The notes beneath the pieces are model-generated. The model made no database searches. It was not told the origin of the DNA and was given only the letters and a program-made list of their open reading frames with translations. From positions 1-11,611 of the forward strand of contig JAPKYG010000018.1 in assembly GCA_026394435.1 (NCBI GenBank): a DNA stretch of 11,611 nt. Direction: 5' to 3'. The DNA is from Methanobacteriota archaeon (GTDB taxonomy: Archaea > Thermoplasmatota > E2 > DHVEG-1). A program made the position numbers and the translations under genes. Positions 5,858-11,611 of the stretch are shown piece after piece; within the stretch, counting starts at the first letter, position 1, and the number at the start of each line of letters is the position of its first letter.

Positions 5858-7141
5858 CTACAGGAGTTCTCGGAAATCAACCCCGAGATATTCTGCTTTC
5901 TCCCCAAGTTCTTCTTCGATACGTATCAATTGATTGTACTTAGCGTTTCGATCGCTTCTTGCTGGTGCACCAGTCTTAATCTGCCCCGCACTTGTCCCCA
6001 CCACGAGATCAGCAATGAAATTATCTTCGGTTTCCCCACTGCGATGACTCACCACCGCAGTCCATCCCGCATCCTGCGCCATCTTAATCGCATTCAATGT
6101 CTCTGTGACAGAACCAATCTGATTGAGTTTAATGAGCACAGAGTTTGCCGCTTGCAATTCAATCCCTTTCTTAATGCGTTTTGTATTCGTGACAAACAAA
6201 TCATCACCAACAATCTGAATTCTATTCCCTAATTTCTTTGTCATCTCCACCCAGGAGTCCCAGTCGTCCTCCGCATGGCCATCTTCAATGCTCACAATTG
6301 GGTATGTTTTGCAGAGATCAACATAGAAATCAACCATCTCCCCACCAGAATATGATTTCTCGCCTATCTTATAGATACCGTCATAGAAAAACTCACTGGA
6401 CGCAGGATCTAACGCAATCTTCATCATGTTGTTATATCCCGCGTTCTCAACTGCCTGTAGCATCAGATCAAGACGGTCATGAATATCAATGATCTGAGCA
6501 GGTGCAAACCCACCTTCGTCACCTATCAGAATACCGCCCGCACCAAACTTCTCCTTTAATAGTTTTGCAAGATGATGGTAACTCTCAGAAATCATTCTGA
6601 TTCCTTCAGTAAAATTTTTTGCACCGGTCGGCATGAGCATATGCTCCTGGATTGAGTTCTCCTGACCTGCATGTTTTCCTCCGTTAATGACATTACACAT
6701 TGGAACGGGTAAACGATGGGGAATCACACCGAATAATTCACCGATATACATGTAGAGAGGAATACCGTTGGCAACAGCACCAGCTTTCGTTACCGCCATC
6801 GACACGGGAAGCACCGCGTTTGCGCCAAGCTTGCCTTTGTTTTCTGTCCCATCGATTTTAAGCAGGATAGAATCAATGGTTTCCTGGTGACGACAATCCA
6901 ACCCAATCAATTTCGGGGCGATCTTCTTATTCACATTGTCAACTGCTTTCAACGTTCCTTTCCCGAGGTATCTTGTTTTGTCGCTATCTCGTAGTTCTAA
7001 GGCTTCATGATGTCCTGCACTCGCACCACTAGGAGTCATCGCTCGAAAAACACCTTGTTTCGTAATTACATCGACTTCAACCGTTGGATTTCCCCGAGAA
7101 TCAAGGACCTCACGTGCCTTTATGGCAATAATTTCAGACAT
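5858..7141 (-). CDS. eno: Enolase (phosphopyruvate hydratase)
   Basis: Interconverts 2-phosphoglycerate and phosphoenolpyruvate in glycolysis and gluconeogenesis; soluble, magnesium-dependent. At 427 aa it has the normal length. N-terminal domain about 1-135, TIM-barrel domain about 140-427. Catalytic and metal residues can be placed by motif: H157 (GGKHAGQ), E166 (IQEHML), E209 (GDEGG), D245 (ALDPAS), E286 (SIEDGHAEDDW), D313/D314 (VGDDLFVTN), K338 (LIKLNQIG) and H366 (SHRSGETEDNF). The mobile active-site loop reads SGASAG (38-43) where SGASTG is usual, a Thr-to-Ala change with the preceding Ser41 retained. Start at 7141 follows GGGGAG (7149-7154 region) by seven bases. First gene of the leftward eno-serA-translin set; it also divides the leftward block from the divergent stomatin operon. 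Confidence 0.97.
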   Translation of the reverse strand: MSEIIAIKAREVLDSRGNPTVEVDVITKQGVFRAMTPSGASAGHHEALELRDSDKTRYLGKGTLKAVDNVNKKIAPKLIGLDCRHQETIDSILLKIDGTENKGKLGANAVLPVSMAVTKAGAVANGIPLYMYIGELFGVIPHRLPVPMCNVINGGKHAGQENSIQEHMLMPTGAKNFTEGIRMISESYHHLAKLLKEKFGAGGILIGDEGGFAPAQIIDIHDRLDLMLQAVENAGYNNMMKIALDPASSEFFYDGIYKIGEKSYSGGEMVDFYVDLCKTYPIVSIEDGHAEDDWDSWVEMTKKLGNRIQIVGDDLFVTNTKRIKKGIELQAANSVLIKLNQIGSVTETLNAIKMAQDAGWTAVVSHRSGETEDNFIADLVVGTSAGQIKTGAPARSDRNAKYNQLIRIEEELGEKAEYLGVDFRELL

Positions 7142-7183
7142 AACTCATCTCCCCATAAAAGATACATTATAAGGAAGGGGGCT

Positions 7184-7200
7184 TTTTAAAAATATCGTTT
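7184..7200 (-). promoter_or_regulatory. Promoter of the enolase gene
   Basis: On the - strand the region reads AAACGATATTTTTAAAAAG, a BRE-like AACGAT followed by an AT-only core, 45-55 bases before the ATG at 7141. Transcription would start near 7165 and leave a roughly 20-base leader containing the GGGGAG ribosome site. Confidence 0.45.
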
Positions 7201-7216
7201 CAATTAACACCCCTAC

Positions 7217-7229
7217 AGAAACACTTAAG
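7217..7229 (+). promoter_or_regulatory. Possible promoter of the stomatin-NfeD operon
   Basis: AGAAACACTTAAG resembles the GAAACATTTATA element with a degenerate TATA part. A start about 25 bases on would precede the GGAGGT ribosome site at 7254-7259. The enolase and stomatin promoters are thus back to back within 128 bp. Confidence 0.3.
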
Positions 7230-7268
7230 AACAGAAAGTAGTTTTTCGACACTGGAGGTAAAAAAATT

Positions 7269-8048
7269 ATGGCAGATATCAACACAATGCTTGTCGTTTT
7301 GTTTATTATCGTACTCTTTCTGATAGCAGTCCTTGCATCAGCGATAAAGATCATGCCGGAGTACCAACGAATTGTAATCTTCAGATTAGGAAGATTAATG
7401 GGGATAAAAGGTCCTGGCCTCGTGTTCATTATCCCTATTATTGACAAACCTATTCGAATGGATTTGAGAACGCGAGTCATTGATGTTCCAAAACAACGAA
7501 TCATCACCCGTGATAACGTGACAGTAGATGTTGACGCTGTGGTGTATTTCAGAATAACAGATCCACAAAAAGCAATTATTGAAGTGCAACGCTATGACAT
7601 GGCGACCAGTTTACTTGCACAGACGACGCTAAGAGATATCCTTGGTCAAAAAAACCTTGATGAACTCTTATCACAACGAGAAGAACTGAACAAAAGTCTT
7701 CAAGCCATCTTAGACATCGGCACTGACCCCTGGGGAATTAAGATATCAGCCGTCACATTACGAGATGTCTCACTACCGGAAGAAATGCTTCGGGCAATCG
7801 CAAAACAAGCAGAAGCCGAGCGAGAGAAACGATCAAGGATCATTATGGCAGAAGGAGAACTTCTAGCCTCAGCGAAAATGACGGAGGCGGCAAAACTGTA
7901 TGAAAAAACACCGATCGCCTTACGACTTCGAGAATTACAGACACTCACGGAGATAGCACGGGAGAAAAACCTCATCATTGTTCCCGGCGGTGAAATAGGA
8001 ACTATGGCAGGAATAGCAAAAGCAGTCAATAAAAAAGTCGAACAATGA
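7269..8048 (+). CDS. Stomatin/prohibitin-like SPFH-domain membrane protein
   Basis: 259-aa membrane-anchored scaffold protein of the stomatin type (slipin/p-stomatin). One N-terminal membrane helix (about 6-28), then the SPFH domain (about 29-190) with the usual EYQRIVIFRLGR and GPGLVFIIPIID stretches, and an Ala/Glu-rich coiled coil (about 180-235) containing QAEAEREKRSRIIMAEGE. The C-terminal hydrophobic LIIVPGG segment corresponds to the kind of region cut by the partner NfeD protease in the characterised Pyrococcus pair. Such proteins oligomerise at the membrane and organise microdomains. SD GGAGGT (7254-7259) sets the start. Its TGA overlaps the NfeD ATG (8045-8048), the conserved stomatin-NfeD operon arrangement. 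Confidence 0.93.
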   Translation: MADINTMLVVLFIIVLFLIAVLASAIKIMPEYQRIVIFRLGRLMGIKGPGLVFIIPIIDKPIRMDLRTRVIDVPKQRIITRDNVTVDVDAVVYFRITDPQKAIIEVQRYDMATSLLAQTTLRDILGQKNLDELLSQREELNKSLQAILDIGTDPWGIKISAVTLRDVSLPEEMLRAIAKQAEAEREKRSRIIMAEGELLASAKMTEAAKLYEKTPIALRLRELQTLTEIAREKNLIIVPGGEIGTMAGIAKAVNKKVEQ

Positions 8049-9358
8049 GAAATATCTACCCTCCTCTGATTTTTTTCTTTTTTCTTCTTCTTTTTTTATC
8101 AAGTAGTGTATCCGCGCAAACCTCAAGTGTTGTCCTTGTAGAAATTACCGATACCATTGATCAATCCACGGTTGAAGTGATAACCGATAGCTTAAAACAA
8201 GCAGAGGCAAACAATGCCCAAGCAGTGATCCTTCTTTTGAATACACCAGGAGGTGGGCTTGATCAAACCTTTGAAATCGCTGAGATAATTAAACAAAGTG
8301 ACATCCCGGTTATCGGTTATGTCTATCCAAGCGGGGCGACCGCGTGGTCAGCGGGAACCTTCATTTTGCTGAGCACACCCCTTGCGGCCATGGCAGATCA
8401 CACCATCATCGGATCGTGTCAACCTATTGAAACAAGTCTTGAAGGAACACGATTCATCAACGATTCGAAAATCATCAACGCGCTCGTGGAATGGCTCCAA
8501 GAACGAGCGGTGATGTATGGGCGAAATGAAACACTGGCAAAGTTGTTCATCACTCAGAACAGGAACGTGAACGCGACCGTTGCGAAAAACAATGGTGTGA
8601 TCGAAGTCGTTGCACCCACCATTGACCAGCTTTTAAATGATATTGACGGCAGAAACGTAACCACTGCCACCGATACAATCACTTTGCACACAAGAGATGC
8701 AGAGCAGGTAAGATATTCACCTTCATTGAAAATACAGATACTGAAACTTATCTCAAACCCCATCCTGACGTCTTTGTTGTTGATGCTAGGGATTTTTGCG
8801 TTGCTGATAGGAATCTCCACACCAGGATATGGTGCTGAGGTGTTTGGCGTCATCGCAATCCTGCTATCACTGATTGGATCTGGATTTAGCATCTCCACGT
8901 TAAGCATAATCTTTATAATTATCGGATGCTTACTCCTCGCCGTAGAAATATTCGTCACCCCTGGCTTTGGTGCTGTTGGCATCGGCGGGATCATCTGCCT
9001 TGTCATCGGATCGATATTTCTCATACCAAGCTATCCAACAAGAAAATGGCTGATATCAGGTGAGTATATGACAGACGCAATAACCATCATGCTACTCGTC
9101 ATCGTGCTCTTCGCACTATTCTTTGCATTCCTGCTGTATAAAGTACTTCAGATACGAAAGAAAAAATCATCTGTAGGTAAATTTGCTGGAGAAAAAGCGG
9201 TCGCAATCGAACGTATCACCCCAGAAAAACCAGGGTTCGTTCGATACAAAGGAGAATACTGGCAGGCGAAATCAGAGGTCGTGATTGAAACAAATACGAA
9301 AGTCGTAATCATTGAGAAAGACGAGACAATGCTCATTGTAAAGCCTCTGGAGAGATGA
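8045..9358 (+). CDS. Long-form NfeD membrane-bound serine protease (PH1510-like)
   Basis: 437-aa membrane protease that cleaves its stomatin partner. Signal peptide 1-24 (long Phe/Leu core, predicted cut after SVSA), then a ClpP-like protease domain about 28-200 outside the membrane. The Ser-Lys dyad aligns with the Pyrococcus enzyme: S102 in WSAGTF and K142 in DSKIIN; the glycine-rich NTPGGG (66-71) is also present. A membrane region with about four to five helices spans roughly 238-366. The C-terminal NfeD OB-fold domain (about 378-437) contains the G-x-V-R-Y-K-G-E-Y-W segment. It starts inside the stomatin stop codon, so translation is coupled. No missing catalytic residue seen; the enzyme is predicted to be active. 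Confidence 0.93.
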   Translation: MRNIYPPLIFFFFLLLFLSSSVSAQTSSVVLVEITDTIDQSTVEVITDSLKQAEANNAQAVILLLNTPGGGLDQTFEIAEIIKQSDIPVIGYVYPSGATAWSAGTFILLSTPLAAMADHTIIGSCQPIETSLEGTRFINDSKIINALVEWLQERAVMYGRNETLAKLFITQNRNVNATVAKNNGVIEVVAPTIDQLLNDIDGRNVTTATDTITLHTRDAEQVRYSPSLKIQILKLISNPILTSLLLMLGIFALLIGISTPGYGAEVFGVIAILLSLIGSGFSISTLSIIFIIIGCLLLAVEIFVTPGFGAVGIGGIICLVIGSIFLIPSYPTRKWLISGEYMTDAITIMLLVIVLFALFFAFLLYKVLQIRKKKSSVGKFAGEKAVAIERITPEKPGFVRYKGEYWQAKSEVVIETNTKVVIIEKDETMLIVKPLER

Positions 9359-9388
9359 CCAAAGGTTAATCAACCTCTTTTTTCTTTA

Positions 9389-9431
9389 GGAGGCCCTGAT
9401 TGTGAAAAGGTTTGATGTAAATGAATTCTAG
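9389..9431 (+). other. SD-led upstream mini-ORF before the beta-CASP gene
   Basis: GGAGG (9389-9393) is followed, eight bases later, by GTG (9402), which opens a nine-codon frame VKRFDVNEF ending in TAG (9429-9431). That stop lies one base before the ATG at 9433, the second possible start of the beta-CASP protein. The geometry suits termination-reinitiation. It may instead be an accidental SD in a short spacer. Confidence 0.35.
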
Positions 9432-10662
9432 TATGAAATGTCAATTTCTTGGTGGCAGCGACGAAGTCGGAAATCTCGCCATGGTGCTCGAGCTTGAAGA
9501 TATGAGGTTCCTGTTTGATTACGGGATGTCGCCAGGAAAACCACCCACGTTTCCATTGCCGCCACCACCGGTTGATCTCACATTCCTTACTCATTCGCAT
9601 CTTGATCATTGTGGGATGATTCCCTGGCTCTGCTCACAATCAGATCATCGCATCATCGCGACAGAACCAACCGCTGTCGTGAGCAATTTATTGCAGAAAG
9701 ATACCGTGAAGATCGCGCAGATGGACGGCTACTCAATTCCATTTAACAATGCCGATGTCAAAGAAGCAGAGCATAGTTTTGTCCCGGTCGAACCAGGGAA
9801 GATGCGAGACCTTGGTGAGAACTACAGCGTTCGTTTCCACTCCGCAGGTCATATTCCTGGCTCACTCATGTTTGAACTGGTTGGGGAAAAACGACTGTTG
9901 TTCACTGGTGATTTAAACGTAGTTGACACAAGACTTGTCAGAGGAACAAAACCGGTTCCTTGCGACATGCTTTTCATGGAGGGAACATACGCTGGGAGGG
10001 AACATGAAAACAGACAGCAAATGGAACGAGCATTTCTGGAAAAAATCGAGGAGGTCGTCAACAGAGGCGGTACCGTAATCATTCCAGCGTTTGCGGTCGC
10101 ACGATCACAAGAACTCCTTCTCGTACTGAAAAACGCTGGGTATGACGTCTGGTTTGACGGTATGGGGAAAAAGATTTCGAAACTCTATTTGAAGTACCCG
10201 AAGTACCTCCGGTCGGTCGATGACCTAAAAAAAGCGTTTAAGAAGGTCAACGTGGTCCATTCAGAACATGGCCGGAAGATGGCAATGAAAGGACCAGTAA
10301 TTATTACCTCCAGTGGAATGATGGATGGCGGTCCTGTTTTGTCCTATATGAACAAGCTCAAGAATGATCGGAAAAGCGCGGTCCTTCTCACCGGGTATCA
10401 GATCGAGGGAACCAATAGCAGGCTTCTGATAGAAAAAGGGAAACTTAACTTCTACGGTGTCGTTGAAAAAGTGGACTGTGAAGTCCAATACTATGATTTC
10501 TCTGCGCATGCAGGTCATAGTGAACTGGTTGAGTTTGCAAAGCAATGTAAACCAGAAAAAATCATCCTATTCCATAGTGCTGACAGGGCACCGCTGGTGG
10601 AATCATTGAAAGATACTGCAGAAGTCCTGACCCCTATGAAAGGGGAACGTTTTTCATTATAA
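9421..10662 (+). CDS. Beta-CASP metallo-beta-lactamase ribonuclease (aCPSF2/RNase J-like)
   Basis: Predicted zinc-dependent RNase of 413 aa, size and layout of the archaeal KH-less beta-CASP group (aCPSF2 or archaeal RNase J). The beta-lactamase core carries H58-S-H60-L-D62-H63 (motif 2), H144 in SAGHIPG (motif 3) and D164 in TGDLN (motif 4). The beta-CASP cap about 190-340 follows motif A (E187 in MEGTY) and includes ITSSGMMDGGP (295-305). Motif B is H363 in DFSAHAGH, motif C H385 in ILFHSAD. No N-terminal KH domains, so this is not aCPSF1. Two starts are possible: ATG 9421 (weak AAAAGG ten bases upstream) and ATG 9433, giving MKCQFLGG, closer to the usual N terminus and next to the mini-ORF stop. 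The 62-bp gap to NfeD lacks a clear promoter. The gene ends in a hairpin shared with the prf1 promoter. Confidence 0.92.
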   Translation: MNSSMKCQFLGGSDEVGNLAMVLELEDMRFLFDYGMSPGKPPTFPLPPPPVDLTFLTHSHLDHCGMIPWLCSQSDHRIIATEPTAVVSNLLQKDTVKIAQMDGYSIPFNNADVKEAEHSFVPVEPGKMRDLGENYSVRFHSAGHIPGSLMFELVGEKRLLFTGDLNVVDTRLVRGTKPVPCDMLFMEGTYAGREHENRQQMERAFLEKIEEVVNRGGTVIIPAFAVARSQELLLVLKNAGYDVWFDGMGKKISKLYLKYPKYLRSVDDLKKAFKKVNVVHSEHGRKMAMKGPVIITSSGMMDGGPVLSYMNKLKNDRKSAVLLTGYQIEGTNSRLLIEKGKLNFYGVVEKVDCEVQYYDFSAHAGHSELVEFAKQCKPEKIILFHSADRAPLVESLKDTAEVLTPMKGERFSL

Positions 10663-10682
10663 CAAATCCTTGTTATAATTTT
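10656..10682 (+). terminator. Perfect hairpin over the beta-CASP stop, and TATA of the next gene
   Basis: ATTATAACAA (10656-10665), loop ATCC, TTGTTATAAT (10670-10679), then TTTT. The 10-bp stem is perfect and contains the TAA stop (10660-10662). It can act as a weak terminator, while its right arm (TTATAATTTTAAG, 10673-10685) sits where a TATA box for the release-factor gene would be. Dual use is inference. Confidence 0.45.
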
Positions 10683-10726
10683 AAGAATGATGATAAGAGA
10701 AAGTGTATCAAAAAGGTGATACGACC

Positions 10727-11611
10727 ATGGCAGATGAAATGACACAGCGGCAGATCTACGACCTGAAACGACAACTGGAAGAGTTGAAGAAATGCAGAGG
10801 TAAACACACCGAGCTAATTTCGTTGTATATCCCGCCTTCTAAACAAATCTTTGACGTCGTATCGTACCTTCGAAATGAGTATTCGCAGTCTCAGAATATC
10901 AAGTCAAAGACAACCATGAAGAATGTTCTTTCTGCGATTGAATCGATCATGAGTCGTTTGAAAACGTTCAAGCAACCGCCGCCGCGCGGGCTTGCCATGT
11001 TCGTTGGCCATAAAAGCGTTGGTTCTGACAAAACCGACATGGTCGCATACGTTATCGAGCCACCAATGTCAGTGATCACGTTTTTGTATCGTTGTGACTC
11101 AGAGTTCTATACTCAACCGTTAGAAGAGATGCTGACAGAGAAGGAAATTTACGGATTATTTCTTATTGATCGAAGAGAGTGTACGGTCGGGATGTTGCGC
11201 GGGAGTCGCGTTGAGATGTTGCGGTACATGACATCGCAGGTTCCGGGGAAACACGGAAGAGGAGGTCAGTCTCAACGAAGATTCGAACGTAACACGGAGA
11301 TTGCTGCCCATGAGTGGTTTGTGAAATGCGGAGAGCGGGCAAGTGAAATCTTCCTTGCAGAGCCGAAAATGAAAGGTATTTTGGTTGGCGGCTCTGGTCC
11401 GACGAAACAATATTTCGTTGATGAAGTGTATCTCCATTATGAGATTCAGAATAAGATCATCGATACGTTTGACACCGGCTATACGGATGAGTTTGGTCTG
11501 CGGGAGCTCGTTGCAAATGCAGCGGATAAGATGACCGATTTGAAAGTTTCTCAGGAAAAGAAGGTCATGAAGCGATTCTTATCTGAAGTAACAAAGTCAG
11601 AGAAAAGCATG
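10727..11611 (+). CDS. prf1: Peptide chain release factor aRF1 (partial, 3' end outside window)
   Basis: Archaeal class I release factor that reads all three stop codons and triggers peptide release. 295 codons are visible of a usual total near 410-420; the frame is open to the right edge. The N domain (1 to about 138) holds the NIKS stop-decoding motif at 57-60 and the YxCxxxF motif at Y121, C123, F127. The M domain (about 139-275) carries GRGGQSQRRFER with the catalytic GGQ at 179-181. The C domain, which contacts ABCE1 and aRF3-like partners, has just begun. Start ATG 10727 is set by GGTGAT (10715-10720), a perfect match to the archaeal anti-SD, six bases upstream. It follows the beta-CASP gene by 64 bp with its own likely promoter. 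Confidence 0.97.
   Translation, partial: MADEMTQRQIYDLKRQLEELKKCRGKHTELISLYIPPSKQIFDVVSYLRNEYSQSQNIKSKTTMKNVLSAIESIMSRLKTFKQPPPRGLAMFVGHKSVGSDKTDMVAYVIEPPMSVITFLYRCDSEFYTQPLEEMLTEKEIYGLFLIDRRECTVGMLRGSRVEMLRYMTSQVPGKHGRGGQSQRRFERNTEIAAHEWFVKCGERASEIFLAEPKMKGILVGGSGPTKQYFVDEVYLHYEIQNKIIDTFDTGYTDEFGLRELVANAADKMTDLKVSQEKKVMKRFLSEVTKSEKSM

Noticed and set aside
5806..5907. 34-residue N-terminal extension of SerA in the same frame
   Set aside because: It overlaps the 3' end of enolase, has no SD, and does not resemble the family; ATG 5805 has GGAGG at correct spacing and starts with the expected MKILITD-like strand.
8554..9024. 156-codon ORF antisense to NfeD
   Set aside because: Shadow frame of a well-supported gene; no family resemblance and no promoter or SD evidence.
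1..11611. tRNA/rRNA genes, CRISPR arrays, insertion sequences or attachment sites
   Set aside because: No cloverleaf, regularly spaced repeat, transposase or terminal repeat seen by reading; the gene order looks like ordinary chromosomal core genes.

Overview
The window is chromosomal DNA from an archaeon, most likely on the euryarchaeal/Thermoplasmatota side. The archaeal assignment rests on two TATA-binding proteins, an archaeal/eukaryotic-type release factor aRF1 (NIKS and GGQ motifs), a translin/Trax-like protein, a beta-CASP metallo-beta-lactamase RNase, and upstream elements of archaeal BRE/TATA type (for example GAAACATTTATA). Many genes have strong Shine-Dalgarno sites (GGAGG, GAGGTGA, AGGTGAT). 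I cannot fix the genus from this sequence.

Layout, left to right. (a) 26-643 (+): a HoxU/NuoG-like iron-sulfur subunit, probably the last gene of an operon starting outside the window. It converges on (b) a small zinc-ribbon protein (689-1051, -). (c) A YkgJ-family cysteine-cluster protein (1267-1668, -) is divergent from (d) an Lrp/AsnC-type regulator (2007-2540, +). They are separated by a 338-bp regulatory region with a perfect 12-bp inverted repeat that reads as two back-to-back promoters. (e) A 401-bp gap holds terminators for both flanking genes and a doubtful 54-codon ORF. (f) A leftward block from 7141 to 2942 encodes enolase, D-3-phosphoglycerate dehydrogenase, a translin-family protein (4-bp ATGA overlap with serA), a divergent TBP paralogue and a canonical TBP (13-bp overlap). 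The TBP pair has its own promoter between translin and the first TBP. (g) Divergent from enolase is the stomatin-NfeD membrane proteolysis pair (ATGA overlap), then a beta-CASP RNase and the first 295 codons of aRF1, which runs off the right edge.

Functionally, this is mostly core information processing (TBPs, RNase, release factor, translin) mixed with central carbon and serine metabolism. Enolase and SerA act on neighbouring three-carbon phosphoglycerate intermediates. I see no mobile element, CRISPR array, rRNA or tRNA. The most unusual points are the two-TBP operon, in which the first TBP lacks one of the four DNA-kinking phenylalanines, the mirrored divergent promoters at 1838-1900, and a short SD-led upstream ORF ending at the start of the beta-CASP gene.
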